From NCBI GenBank assembly GCA_023548195.1, contig JAJHZJ010000419.1, forward strand, positions 1,672,773 to 1,736,772: a DNA stretch of 64,000 nucleotides. The letters run 5' to 3'. The notes beneath the pieces were generated by a model, which was given only the letters and a program-made list of their open reading frames with translations, searched no databases and was not told the origin of the DNA. This stretch comes from Bettongia penicillata ogilbyi. Its lineage: Eukaryota; Chordata; Mammalia; Diprotodontia; Potoroidae. A program made the translations under genes and the position numbers. Of the stretch, positions 43,875 to 55,863 are shown piece by piece. Positions within the stretch are counted from its first letter, which is position 1. Each line of letters opens with the position of its first letter.

Positions 43875-45260
43875 AATCAATCAACCAATTAATCAGAAAA
43901 CATTTATTATGAATCTACTATATTCCAGGCCCTGGATGCTAAGAATATAAAGACATAAATGAAATAGTTCTATCCTCTTTGAGTAAATACTCTTTCAGGA
44001 GAGATAACATATAGATAAATAAGTGTATATAAAATAAATACAGGGTAGCTTTTTTAGGTGCAGGGCTTTAATAACTAGGGGAATCAGGATATACTTCTTG
44101 TAGAAGATGTCACTGGAATAGAGTTTTAAAGGAAACAAAGGATCCTAATTATGGGAACTTTCATGGCAGGAACCATTTTTGGCTTTCTATTTAATTCCAG
44201 AATTAGTACAATGCCTTATCCACATAGTAAGTGCTTAAGAGATGTTTTTTGACTCACTGATTGACAGGGATGAGGCATTTCAGGCATGGGAGACAGCTAA
44301 TCCAAAGACACAGAGGCAGAAGATGAAGTGATGTAAGTAAGAAATCAAAGGAAGGGCATTTTGGCTAGAACAAAACATGTGGGCAGGGGAACAATATATA
44401 TTTTAAAAAGTAAGTTGATGACAAATTGTGAAAAACTTCAACATCTTAAGAGTTTTATTTTGATCCTAGAGGCAATAAAGAGACATTGAAGTTTATTGGA
44501 AAATGAATCATATCTTCAAACGTATACTTTAGGAACACCACTTTGGTTTTAGGGAGAGATTGGAGAAATGAGAGCCTTGAATCAGAACAATTGGGAGGCT
44601 ATCGAAATAGTCTAGGTAAGAGGAGATAAGGATCTGAAGTAGGAAGGTGGCTGTATGAGTAGAGATTAAAGAGTAGATGCAAGAGATAATGTAGAGGTAG
44701 AAATGACAAAATTTGGCAATTGACTGGATATATGAAGTAAAAGAGAGTGAAGAGTTGAAGATAAAACTGAGAGTGTTAACGTTGACAAATGGAAGGCTAT
44801 GGTACCCTGGACAGAAGAATTGGAAGGGAAAAAGAATTTGATTTGGGACATATTGATGTTGGGATAGAATAACCAGTTTAAAATTTCTGCCAGGCAGTTG
44901 GAGATATGCCTCTGAAGCTCTAGATCTGAGAGTTATCTGAATAGAGATATAATTAAATTCATGGAAATTGATGATGCCATCACCAGAGAATGTAGAGAAA
45001 TAATAACACTTAAGATATAGTCTTGGGGATACACCCACAGCTAGTAGGAATGATATAGTTGATGGTCTAGCAAAGGAAACTGAGGAGTTAGGACAGACAA
45101 CTTGGATGAGAACCAAGAAAGAATGGAATAAAAAAAAAATCTAAGGAGAAGAAAGTATCCAGTAAGATACTGCTAACAAAACTCTGCTAATATTGCAGAC
45201 AGGTCAGGAAGATGAAGACCAAGAAAAGTTCATCGTATTTGGTAATTAAGACATTTTATT
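43875..45260 (-). mobile_element. L2 element with a nested L2 3' end
   Basis: Antisense L2 from its 3' tip ('aaacatttattatgaatctac', 43900) to 44120, interrupted at about 44125-44268, then continuing to about 45260. 44420-45260 keeps the L2 order ('aattgactggatatatgaag', 'ttgatttgggacatattgatg', 'gaaattgatgatgccatcacc', 'agacaggtcaggaagatgaag'). A 195-codon minus frame (44529-45116) follows part of the L2 strand, but it has no catalytic motif and is treated as a remnant. Confidence 0.75.
44125..44268 (+). mobile_element. L2 3' terminus inserted in opposite L2
   Basis: Sense L2 terminus ('ggaaccatttttggctttc', 'ccacatagtaagtgcttaag', 'gactcactgattga'). The flanking antisense L2 resumes in register on the right. 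Confidence 0.6.
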
Positions 45261-45895
45261 TAAAAGAACAGCTGAAAGGTTTTCTTTTGATAGGCAGATA
45301 CAGTTAACAGTGGGACTACTTTAACTACTCACCCAAAGGTGACAAGAAACTGTGGGACAATTAATCATTGTGCCTTGAATTGTTTCTGGTGAGTGTAAGT
45401 AAGAATGACCACCATGAAGATAGCTGTAGATCATGTTCCCACATCTGGTCCAGAAGATGAAATTTAAAAAAATCAGTGAAAACGTTGACAGTGACCCCCT
45501 AACTGAGTCATCACAAACCTTGATACTCAGTATCATCAATATGCAGTTGGGCATGGGGAGAAATGAGTTAGAAAATATGGTTAAAGGTGAAGAAATAAAA
45601 GATAATGAAGCTTTATAAAGTACTTTAAACTTTATGATTATATATCACGAATACCTTTTGTAAGAGAAGAATCATATGGAATTAGATGTGGCATGCACTA
45701 AAAAATATCATCAAAATTAAAGCTGTTTATATAAATGACATAGGAACTGGTATTGATTGGGCAGCTCGTGGACCATTTCAGAATCATCTGACTGCATTCA
45801 ATTAGATGGCATAGTTGAAACTAACATCAAAATCAACATCAGATTTTTTTTTTAAGCACAGAGATACCTGTGTTTAATCAATAGAGATCCAATCC
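45261..45895. other. No recognised feature
   Basis: Unclassified AT-rich sequence. The 61-77-codon frames on both strands overlap and lack family similarity. Confidence 0.45.
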
Positions 45896-45899
45896 GATA

Positions 45900-46335
45900 C
45901 TTAAAAAGAAGTTGTTGACTCTGAAAAATGGGTAATAGATTCTTCTTTGAAAATTCAAAATTGAAGGAGAGCCAAATAGAGGTAAGGAGGCTACATTATA
46001 TTAATTCAAATCCAGAGAAAGAACTGATAAATAGAAATATGTATGGTATTGGTTATACATACATATCTGCACAAATATATGTATACATATGTGCATATGT
46101 ATACATCTGTAAATTTGTGTCTAGTCCAATGTAGCCATCTCTAGTGTGGAGGGGAGGAGGGAAGAAAAAAGGAAAAAAATTGCATGGCAACTTTATTATA
46201 CATTTAAAATGAATGACAAGTTGTACACAACAGATTGAAGTTGCATGTACAATTATCTTTTTCTGTTCTAATATGTTATGGAAATATTTGTTTTGTTTCT
46301 TAAGTTCAGAATAAAATAAAAATAAAGAGAAATGG
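45900..46335 (+). mobile_element. L1 3' end
   Basis: Sense copy: 'attcttctttgaaaattcaa', 'gagaaagaactgataaatagaa', a TATA/CATA microsatellite, 'gtgtctagtccaatgtagcc', 'caactttattatacatttaa', ending in AATAAA-rich sequence. The last 350 bp parallel the copy at 51.89-52.24 kb. Confidence 0.8.
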
Positions 46336-46579
46336 CATGAAATGACTAGAATATGAGGTAGACAGGTCATGTAACAAGAAGAGGGGATATCAGATTGATG
46401 GCCTAAATATTCACAATATCGTAAAAGACTGAAAAGAAAGCCTCCAAGTGAGTGGGGTCTCCCAGGAAAATGTATAGAAAGACACATAGAAAATGGTTCA
46501 GTGAGGAAGGATGGTGGTTTGAAGTGATAAAATGACAAGGAGTATCCATATCAGTATGATCATATATACTGAAGGATCA

Positions 46580-46840
46580 GTGCAGGTAGGTGATATAGTA
46601 AACAGAGTTAGGCCTGTAAAGTAAAGAAGACCTGAATTCAAATCCAGCCTCAGACACATACTAACTATGTGACACTTGGCAAATCAATTAACCTATCTTG
46701 GGCAATTGTCTCACTTGTAAAGTAGAGATGATAATAGAACCCACATCTCAGGACTGTTGTAAGCATCAAATAGGATAATCTTTGTAAATCACTTTGCAAA
46801 CCTTAAAGCATTATATGAATTCTAGCTATTATTACTAGCA
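46580..46840 (+). mobile_element. MIR/tRNA-type SINE
   Basis: 'ctgaattcaaatccagcctcagac', 'aaagtagagatgataatag', 'ctcaggactgttgtaag'. Confidence 0.85.
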
Positions 46841-46894
46841 ATTATAAATGTACCTCTTTCATCTATAATCATGTCTCAAATATAAGCCTATACT

Positions 46895-47155
46895 GCAGTC
46901 TTGAGGAGAGTTTAGAGCACTTGGACTTAGAACCAGGAAGACCTGGGATCAAATCCTATCCCTCACTCTTGCTGCTTCCATGACCACATGCAAGTTATTT
47001 GACCTCTTTGGATCTCAGCTTCCTTACCTGTAAAATGGAGATGATACCAGTAATTCCTACTTCACAAGACTATCATAAGGCTCAAAGATGATGATGTACA
47101 TCAAACACTTTCCAAACTTTAAAATGCAAAATATGTGTCAATCATTATTTGTTCT
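46895..47155 (+). mobile_element. MIR/tRNA-type SINE
   Basis: 'agagcacttggacttagaacc', 'cttccttacctgtaaaatgg', 'tcacaagactatcataagg'. Tandem to the preceding SINE but separately inserted. Confidence 0.85.
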
Positions 47156-47915
47156 CAATAACAACCACAGGCTATTCATTCAATTTTTTTATATTAATGA
47201 TTTGAGGAAATGAGTTTTGAGCCAAAATATATTTACCTAAGCAATCTTATAAAATATGCTTTAAAATTCAAGGATACTTTTAAAAATTTGGAGCCAAGAA
47301 TTTTTAATTGATCAGATTTTCCCTGGTCTATTGTTTGCATTTGTCTTTAGTTTTCTAAAATCAGATTCCCCTAACCTTTAACTAAGGCCTCTCTGCTCAA
47401 TGTTTCAAGATAAAGTTATTATTGTTGCCACCATACCCACAGCTGACACTCAGACTCAAACAAAAATATTCTTCTCCAATTTCTGATAACATTATAAACA
47501 ATACTGCTCTACAAAAAAATGCCTGATAAAATGCCGAGGCATTTGAAGTCCCTGTTAAACAAAACCAGCCGCGTTAATTCAGTTAATTTGAAACATGTGA
47601 AAATAAAGAGTGTTTTGCCAAATGGCAGCGAACAGGCTGGGCTGGAAAATGCATGTTCTTTTCAAGCTTCCAGAAGGATGCAACAGGCCTTGGGGAGGGA
47701 AGAAAAAAATGGAGAACCACATTTAGGATATCTTAGCAGAGTGCTTTCAAAGTTCCATGTTTTTCCAAAGACTATGATTAACTGTGTGTGCCCATCTTTC
47801 AAATGAATAAGTTGTGGGTTCAAGAAAGAGAAAGGAACTATAGCTGCTGGTCTAGGGAATAACAAGGAATCCTTTCTTTTCATACCTAGAGGTCACTTTG
47901 ACCTGCAAGGTTTAA
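47156..47915. other. Unique sequence, possible conserved non-coding element at 47.51-47.82 kb
   Basis: No repeat recognised in 47340-47910, a rarity here. 47515-47815 contains homeodomain-type TTAATTCAGTTAATTTG and a short perfect inverted repeat AAATGCCGAGGCATTT (47530-47545). A 95-codon frame (47519-47806) has no recognised domain and contains no splice-like boundary. Confidence 0.4.
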
Positions 47916-47919
47916 AATC

Positions 47920-48108
47920 AGACTGGTATTGACTGTGTGATCTTGGGCAAATCATTTCACCTCTTCTAGCCTCAGTTTCCTTATGTGTAAAATGAGAATA
48001 CTAGCACACCTACCTCACAGGGTTGTGAAGTTCAAATGAGATTAACATGTAAACCTTCCATAGAATGCTTTGCAAACCTTATAGTGCTGTATAAATGCTA
48101 GGTTTAAT
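47920..48108 (+). mobile_element. MIR-type SINE
   Basis: 'tgtgatcttgggcaaatcat', 'cctcagtttccttatgtgtaaaatg', 'tacctcacagggttgtgaag'. Confidence 0.85.
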
Positions 48109-48204
48109 TTGTCTCTATGAAACTTTTTCATTTATACAAAGACTCTCAGTATAAGGAAACAATCTTGTCACATTTCCAAAAGTCTATTTTAAACAATGCG
48201 AGAC

Positions 48205-48372
48205 ATCATACCTCTATAGCTGGAAGGCACCACAGAGGCCATCTAATCCTCCTTCCTTATTTTACAAATGAAGAAACTGAGGGTTACTTGTTCAAGGTCA
48301 AAAGGTAATAAACATAAGAAGCCAAATTTGAACCCAAATCATCTGAGTCAGTACTCTTTTCACTAAACATTT
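48205..48372 (-). mobile_element. MIR/THER-like SINE
   Basis: 'gctggaaggcaccacagagg', 'tacaaatgaagaaactgagg', 'actcttttcactaaac'. Confidence 0.75.
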
Positions 48373-48829
48373 TGCCTCCCAAGAAGAGGGTAGAAATTGG
48401 TGAGGGCCAACTGTCTTTTCTCAACTCCACATATGCATATTGTGACCTTCATTTTCCATTGTTTTCATTTCTATCATCAAACTGATTCTCTCTGCCATTG
48501 TTGCTGAAGTATTTGCTTTGAGGTTACCTTACTTTAATTATTTCTCTTGGTTTCTGTACAGCATATGAATTCTTGGCCCCCAAAATGAAAATGACAAGTG
48601 GGTCTTGGTTGTTTTCACTGCCTTGGCTTAAAATATTTGTGTATCCCATTACTCGTTGGTCACATTTTCACGCTTCCAGTGGTGTTAAGTTAGGGTAATA
48701 TTACATAGAATTCCCTGTTGTCTCTATGTCACGTCTTTTCTCTGTCCAAATCTGCCAGTCACTTTTGCATGAGACCCACTAACAAATTCCACCCATCACT
48801 TATGATCGATCCTGTTCATATCTCACTTG
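48373..48829. other. No recognised feature
   Basis: Unclassified sequence. Confidence 0.45.
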
Positions 48830-48960
48830 AGGTAGCCTGGATTAGAGGCAAAAGTACTGAATTTGAGGTCAAATGACCCTTGGCCAAGTCACCTAGTCGT
48901 TCTGAGTCTCTATTTTTTAAATCTATGAAATGAGAAATTCCCCAAATTCTAGGATTAGTT
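48830..48960 (+). mobile_element. SINE fragment
   Basis: 'tagcctggattagaggcaaaag', 'ggccaagtcacctagtcg', 'aaatctatgaaatgagaa' in sense SINE order. Confidence 0.65.
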
Positions 48961-48964
48961 ATGT

Positions 48965-51330
48965 AATTAAATTCAATTGAATATTCATTAACTACTTACT
49001 ATGTGCAAGGCTTTGTGCTGGGCACAGTGAATTCAAAGATCTAAATGTTTTCATTCAAGGAGTTTACATTTTAAAAGGAAGATAACTATATGCTCTCATA
49101 TATACATAGGGCAAGGGGGTGCCCAAAGGGAGAACACAAACAATTGGTTGGATCAGAGAAGAGAAAGAACTTGAGCTGAGCACTGAAGGAAGACCAGGAG
49201 TTGAATCACAGGTCTGGGACATGGCTGATACAAATACCCAGAATTAGGAGATGGAGGCTTAACTTTGGGAAAGAAATAAGAATCCAATTTGCCTAAGACA
49301 TAGTTTTGGTGAAGGGGTATAGTATTGTTATGTGAAAAATATCTCTTCTCTGAGTTCATGAGGCAGTTATGTGCTGCCAAAAATTATTTACCAAAATGCA
49401 GAAATGATAGTGGTAAAAACTTGGGTTTTATTATGATGTTCAAAGATAGGTTCAGACCTCAGAGGAAACAGAAAACCTAAACAACCATTAGGATTCTAAG
49501 AAGTCCTTTTACAGAAAAAATTGTGTCCCAGTAGCAGAGAAATAATTCGTTTACATATTGCAACCTTGTACATTCTTTTAGATCACAAAAGTTAAAGAGA
49601 AGCTAGACCCATAATCCCATGCTTCCTTCAATGTCACAAAAGTTAAACAAATTTAAACAGTTGTAATCTCATACATAAACAAACCTAGTTATACTGACAC
49701 TATAAGTAAACCAAGTCAGGTTACAAATAAGATTATATTTAGATGGTTTGCAAATAGATTATGGGGAAAAGATTTACATATCACCAAGGAGTTAGGGACA
49801 GTTGAAAATCTTCCTTTGGCTTTTTATATAAGGGATGTTTAAAATTTTAAGTAAATTTTCACATTCTATAGGACCAGTTTTGGTCAGCTGATGTTAATAT
49901 TAATAGAAAGTAGTCTTTCAGCTAGCCAAAAGTTGTAGCAGGAACAAAAAGTAATTAAAAAATTAAAAATTTCCATTATAGTTTGAAATAGTACTAGAAA
50001 GAGAAGTGGGAAGCAGATTATAGTGAAGTTGATGGGGAGTTCAGGCCAAGGAGTTCATATTTTGTCTGGTCAGCAAAGCAGAACCACTGAAGTTTTCTAA
50101 GCAGAATATTGCTAGATCTGTGTCTGAAAAATTATTTTAGGAACTCTATTGAGGATAAGAGGGGAGAAACTAGAAGCAAAAAAAGCCATCTAGCAAGCTC
50201 CTACAGTAGTCTTGCTGAGAAATGAAGGGGATATGAATTCATACAAGTCATGCTGTGTAGACAGATATGAGATGGACTTGGCAACTGACTGAATATAGAG
50301 ATGAGGGAAAGGAAAAAACCATAGATGATTTCAAGCTTACAAATCTTGATGACCAGGAATACAGTTGGTGACCTCAACATGAAAATGGAAATCTGGAAGT
50401 ATAGAAGGAAAGATAATGATTCTTGCTTTGAACATATTGAGTTTGAGATGCTTCCAGGCTACCTATGAAGGAATTGCCATCCAGTAGGCAGTAAATAATG
50501 TGTTTCTGGGGTTCAGCATAGTGATTGTGGTTGGAATTATAGATCTGGGATACTTCAATGCCTGGTAGTTGATAAGATTTCCAAGATTTCAAAGAGAAAG
50601 TGTGGCAAGAGAATAATTTTTTTATCTCAAGAGAGAAATTTTTTTAATAGCCTAGGATATTTACTGCTGTCTCCTAAAGTCTTTTTTTCTCTTCAGGGAG
50701 CTCTCCCTGGAAAGAACCTAGAACTGTGTATGTCTTCTATTGAAACCAGAAGAAAGAAAAGGTCTCTCCTCCATCAGCTCCTCATGTATCCCTAGACACT
50801 GAGTAATCGCTTTTCATTAATGAACAAAGATCAAAGATAAGGAGGATTAGAAGAGGTCATTGTCTTTTTATTTAACGAATGAATTTAAGGTAATTGTCAT
50901 TAGTGATTAAAAGATAAACAGTAGCCATGGACTACCAAGTAGTTCTAGTAAAGTAGTAGGGTAGGAAGCCAGAGAGCTGAGAGGGGCATATCTATTATGT
51001 TAGATTGGAAGAGATCTAAGAGAAATAAGAAGATAGAGGCAGCAAGTAAAAGGGGAATTTTCTACGTGTTTGGAAGTGAAAGGCAGAAGAGGAAGAGGAA
51101 GATAGAGCCAATGACAGAGTCAAATGAAGGTTTTTTAAAGGATCAGTTAAGCCTTAGCATGATTGGTAGATAGCAGGGTAAAAACCAGTAGAGAAGAAGT
51201 GATTGAAGATGAGAGAGAGAAATCATTGTAGACAGGCATTACCTCATCTTCAAAGAAAATGGATCTAAGATGTAACCTTGAGTCCTTGAAGGAGTGCATA
51301 TCATGACTGAAAGTATATAATCTGATTTGA
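48965..51330 (-). mobile_element. Long antisense L2, interrupted by a solo LTR
   Basis: The 3' tip lies at 48965-49130 ('actacttactatgtgcaagg'). After the LTR at 49372-49975 the L2 continues: 'ggagttcatattttgtctgg', 'cctacagtagtcttgctgag', 'cttggcaactgactgaatat', 'ttgaacatattgagtttgag' and, with a gap around 50640-50840, on to about 51330. Frames inside it (such as 72 codons at 50374-50592, minus) are remnants. Confidence 0.7.
49372..49975 (-). mobile_element. Probable solo LTR
   Basis: 604 bp beginning TG and ending CA on the plus strand, flanked by TTATG and TTATA, a plausible 5-bp target duplication with one change. On the minus strand a TATATAAA box (about 49825) precedes an AATAAAA signal (about 49430) by ~390 bp, as in an LTR. 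It disrupts the L2. I do not recognise the family. Confidence 0.5.
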
Positions 51331-51454
51331 CTGGTAAGGGTAGTCAGGGTTTTGGAATTTGACTTTTGACTTTCTTTTCCTGTTTTTCTCTTTTTCTAGT
51401 GTGTCATGAATCAGGAACAGTCAATATATTCTGTCTGTCCTAGGTTACAAGGCA

Positions 51455-52235
51455 GAATATTGCCTTGGAAAAGGCAGAGTTATTAAACTGCCTAACGCCT
51501 TTGACCTAGCAATACCATTATCAGGTCCACTTCCAAGATGACTAGGGAAAAAGGAAAAGAACCCATATATTCTAAAATATTTATTGCAGCTCCATTTGTA
51601 GTGGCAAAGAACTGTAAATTGCCAGGGTGCACATCAATTGGGGACTGAACAAGTTGTAGTATATGACTGTGATGGAATGCCTACTGTGCTATAAGAAATG
51701 AAGATCTTAGAAAAACAAGGATAGACTTGTATGAAATAATGATGAGCATAATGAGCAGAACTGAGAAACTTATATACAACAACAGCAATATTATTTTAAG
51801 AATAACTTTGATCAAATAACTGATTTTGACTATTAAAAATACCCAAATTAACTACAAAGGATATAGGAGGGAAGATACTATATGCAACCAGAGAAAAAAT
51901 TGATAAATAGAAGCATGTAAAGTATGGTTTTATACACATGGATACCTATGAATGTGTATGGGCGTGTGTGTGCATGTGTATATATACCCATGCACATGCA
52001 CATAAATATGTATACACAAACATATATGTGTCTAATGATAGCCATCTCTAGGGTGAGTGGGGCAAGGAAGAAAAAAAGAAATTTACATAACTTTATTATA
52101 TATTTTAAAATAATAGCAAGTTGTACATAATACATTTGAAGTTTCATGTACAATAATATTTTTAAAATTATACTATATTATGGAAATGTTTGCTTTATTC
52201 CACAAAATAATAATAAAAATTTTGAATAATGATAA
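51455..52235 (+). mobile_element. L1 3'-UTR end
   Basis: Sense copy: 'tttgacctagcaataccatt', 'atttattgcagctccatttg', 'cacatcaattggggactgaac', 'agtatatgactgtgatggaa', 'gatgagcataatgagcagaac', then the same microsatellite and terminal blocks as at 46 kb, ending 'caaaataataataaaaattt'. Confidence 0.85.
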
Positions 52236-52392
52236 AAATAAGAGATTCAGATTCACATAATCTGGGTCCAAATCCTGCCTCTGCCATTTCCTTGTTCTGT
52301 GACCTTAAGAAAGTCGAACATCAGTTTTCTCATTTGCAGAATGAGGAGGTCACATGAATTGACTTCCTGGGCCCTTTCCTGCAGTAAACTGA
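52236..52392 (+). mobile_element. MIR-type SINE
   Basis: 'gggtccaaatcctgcctctg', 'gtgaccttaagaaagtcg', 'cagttttctcatttgcagaatgagg'. Confidence 0.75.
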
Positions 52393-52539
52393 TAATACTT
52401 CTCTTTTAATCAATAGAGCAGGATGGAAGCCTGGGTGCTCCCCCTACCCCCAATCTTCTTTGCGAATAGAGATGGACAAAAGTCCTCTTCAGCTCAGCAG
52501 AGGAACAATCAGAAATCTCTTTCCTCAGTCCCTATCCCC

Positions 52540-53510
52540 ATTTTGTTCTTTGCTAGCTCCCATATTTTCAGTGACTATTTTTTATGAATAATCACTTTCA
52601 GGTCTACTTGCCCCAGCTTTAACCTCTCTCTCATTCTCCAGTCTCATATCTCTAATTTTCTCACAGACATTATGGCATATAAAAGGTTCAACAGACTTAG
52701 TTTCTGAGTATTTAATCCTTTTATTAATTATGCTAGTGAATAGCTAATAAAAGGGATCAGTGACACTCTTGAATGTCAAGGACAGATCATGTGAACTTCT
52801 TGATGATTAAATGCCCTTGGAAGAGTGGGTGTTACCAACAGACAACAATCAGTTCTGATTGGTTAACAATTGATGAGACAATGAATATTGTAATGAGAGG
52901 TGGACCTCTTCCTAATGAGGAGCTGGGAGACATGACTTTGATTATATCTCTCATAGAGTAACACTACCTTAAGCCAGACTGCTAGCAACCTAGACAAAGG
53001 ATTTGCCCCACCACCTAACCGACCTGAGTGGAACACTATGGTGTGGAATTTACCTTTGATTAAATTCTTTATAAGGTTCTCTAGTTGGGTAGGATCTCCT
53101 ACCCAGATTGAAAAGGCATGTACCATCCAGATTCAACAATATCATTCATCAACAATATCCTTCAGAGACTGAACAACTTACAAGTTTCTGGTTTCTGAAT
53201 GAAAAACTAAGAAAACTTCAATCCTAATTTAATCACTGACTATTAATAAGAGAGAAATAATCATTTCTTTCAACACCTTAAACTTAATGTATCCAAATTT
53301 AACTTATTATCTTTTTCCCCAAGCTCTACCCATTTCCCAACTTCCCTGCTACTGTTTAGAGTACCATCATCCTTCCAGTAGCCCAAACTTGCAACCTAGG
53401 TGTCATTCTGGTTTCCTTACTTTTTCTCACCTAGCATAGTCAATCAGTTGCCAAGCCCTATTGAGTCTACCTCAATAATCATTCTCCTATACTCTCAATC
53501 TGATATACAA
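52540..53510 (+). pseudogene. L2 ORF2 C-terminal remnant, split by a solo LTR
   Basis: Sense L2: 52590-52672 ('ttcaggtctacttgcccc', 'ctcattctccagtctcatatc') continues at 53274-53510 ('acttaatgtatccaaattta', 'cttgcaacctaggtgtcattc', 'agtcaatcagttgccaag'). The two parts are adjacent in intact L2 elements, so the intervening ~600 bp is an insertion. Confidence 0.75.
52673..53273 (-). mobile_element. Probable solo LTR
   Basis: About 600 bp beginning TGG and ending TCA on the plus strand. The minus strand shows TTATAAAG (about 53072) and AATAAA (about 52715) in LTR spacing. No clear target duplication, so ends may be off by several bases. Not obviously related to the LTRs at 38-43 or 49 kb. Confidence 0.5.
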
Positions 53511-53534
53511 AATCTATGTAGAGAGAGTCAAGTG

Positions 53535-53582
53535 TGTGTGTATACATATATATATATATACACATATGCCAGATAAGAGAGA

Positions 53583-53626
<44 letters not shown>

Positions 53627-53640
53627 ACACATACACACAG
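53535..53640. repeat. (TG)/(TA)/(CA) compound microsatellite
   Basis: A TG run, then TA repeats to about 53562, then a nearly pure (CA) run at 53586-53622. Confidence 0.95.
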
Positions 53641-54955
53641 AATACCAGATCACATCTAAGTCTAAGACTCATCCCCCAAAGTCTCTGGTGTAGCAGTCTG
53701 GGGATAGGGACATGATTAAAGTTTCACACATGCTTTCTTCCCAGAGTTTTTCAACTTTCATGGTCCTGATAAGAGTGTCCTACATATGTTTTCTTTTGAT
53801 GGGGAAGCTAGAAGAACTGCAAGAGAGTCACTAGCCCTGATTTGTCTTCCCTCTTGCTCTCAATGTGCAAATGTGGGAAACTCATCTTTACCAGTGTGGA
53901 GAGAGTCTTACGTCAGATTTGGGACTCTCCATTCACTATTGACCAAAGTGTGGAAGGCTTGTGATCTCTACTAGTGGAAAAGCAATCCATGTGATGAAAT
54001 CAGGGCTTTGGAAGTATTGATATTCTGTGGTTATGAGCTTTATATTGATTTTGAAATATTATTACATTCAGAGAATTATGGACTTTTAGATGTAGAAAGA
54101 AACTTGGAGATCATTTAATCGAAACATCATTTATTTAACATCCAAATGGAGTATTTTCTATGATGAACATGTAGAGATCATTCCCTATATATCAAGGGCT
54201 TTCTGGGCTGTATAACCAGCTGACTAATAGAATTTCAAAAGTGTCTCAGGGGTTGATATACCTTTCTTGTTTTGTTTGCAGGGTCCTAGGTGAATTCTTG
54301 AACCTATCTCATGTTAGTTGCTACTTCTGGCTAAGCCATTACTTGTTTTCTTAGTTTTTATCTATAAAGATTTTGGACACCCATCATGGTTAATGAGCCA
54401 GATTGATCCTAGAAGAAAGGTAGGCACGTATTGAAGCCTATTATTTCTTCCAGGCAATAAAAAAGTGGCTTTTTAGTCAATTCCTGCTTCATAACATGAA
54501 AATGATCATTTGTTTCTAAATGTGATTCTCTGATAGGCACTAATATGCTGAGAGAATATGGCATAATGGAGTTCAATGGAGCTTATTTCTCCCAGTCATT
54601 TGAAAGGTGGGCCATGTCAGAGATCCATAGAGCTGTTAGGGCAGCAATGTTGTATGTTTACAATACTCTTACTCCCTGACAAATCCACTGAATTGGATTT
54701 ATATGTCTTCTCAAATAAAGGATAATCAGGGATGAATCTGGACAGTAAGAAAAGTCACGTAGTATGCCTTCAACTCTCCTTTATATGCCCTATTTCATTC
54801 TCTGTACCACATTTTTTTTTCTTTCTCCCCCTCAGTATTCCTTTCAGAGATCCCTTCACATCAAATCTTGCTTCATGGCACAGTGAGAGCAAGTACTCAC
54901 CTAAACTGTACAACAGACTTCTTCAGACATCTGTAAAAAGAATCTGAACAAATTT
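53641..54955. other. No clear feature
   Basis: Mostly unclassified. A weak MIR/THER phrase lies at 54065-54130 ('ggagatcatttaatcgaaac'). Frames of 62-71 codons are unsupported. Confidence 0.4.
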
Positions 54956-54959
54956 TATA

Positions 54960-55800
54960 GTGGCAGAATCTACTAGGAGACAGAGTATGGCAGATTTCCA
55001 GCCCAGGACAGCCTGGAAGGTTGATGGGAAGGATCTGTTGCATGAAGTTGGAGGAGCACAGAGCACACAGTACACAAGCTGTACCAGTGGATACACCATA
55101 GGAAAGACAAGCAGGAAGTACCTGGCATTCTAAAGCAGAGGAAGATTCTCAGATGGGACAGGAGTCCAGTGGGATTGAGTGAAAGAGAAGTGTAGAACCC
55201 CTGGTAACAGCAGCAGCACTCCTGAGACTATCAGCCTGCAGATTAAATGTCTGTAAGTCACCTATTGAACTTCCAGGAGCCAAGATAGCAGAGTGATCCA
55301 TAAATGCTTGCCACTTCCCCTTGAAAATCCTTGAGAAGTCCAGAGAACATTTCCCTAGGAAAAATCCTGGAATAGTGAGATCAGCTGAAGGGGTAAATAG
55401 TCTCTTAGCCTGAGAGGCTAGGAAAATCACTAAGGAGGGTCCCTCTTGCTGTGGCTGAAGGGGATCAGTGCAGGACCAGAGCTGTCCCAGACAGCCCCAC
55501 CTTAGCTAATCAGGAGGAGATCCTGAGCCCCAGGGGTGTAGAGCCACCAGTAAACACCAACACCAGGACCCCAGATGAGCCTTAGCACAGCCAGGGGAAT
55601 TGGGAAGACACCAGAGCAGACAGGTGATCACCAGATGTTGAGCTTGCCTGTGCTGTAACTCAGGAGAGGAGATTTCCTGTGGTCAGACCACCCCTCCCCC
55701 ACACCTCATGCAGCAAACTCCAGGGTAACTCTGAGGAAACTCACCTGGCCTCTGCTGTCTCACACTAGTCTGCTCAGAACCAGGTAAGCTGCAGCATTCT
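54960..55800 (+). mobile_element. L1 5' UTR-like block
   Basis: The G/C- and CA-rich style matches marsupial L1 leaders. The phrase 'ccaggagccaagatagcagagtgatc' (about 55275) is a decayed GGGAGCCAAGATGGCGGAGTGA start, so the canonical 5' end of an L1 probably lies near 55265. 54960-55260 would be an upstream promoter unit or a second leader. No ORF1 follows: the block ends near 55800 and a MITE begins at 55864. Confidence 0.55.
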
Positions 55801-55863
55801 ACCTTCTAGCTGAAATCTTGTTTCAGCAAATGATATAAAATCAGTCTATTACATCTTAGGGCA

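Noticed and set aside
44529..45116. 195-codon minus frame
   Set aside because: Lies along antisense L2 debris and has no catalytic motif; treated as LINE remnant.
46053..46538. 161-codon minus frame
   Set aside because: Covers the antisense of an L1 tail and flanking unclassified sequence; no domain.
47519..47806. 95-codon frame in the unique stretch
   Set aside because: No domain, no splice sites in phase, and a 73-codon frame overlaps it on the other strand.
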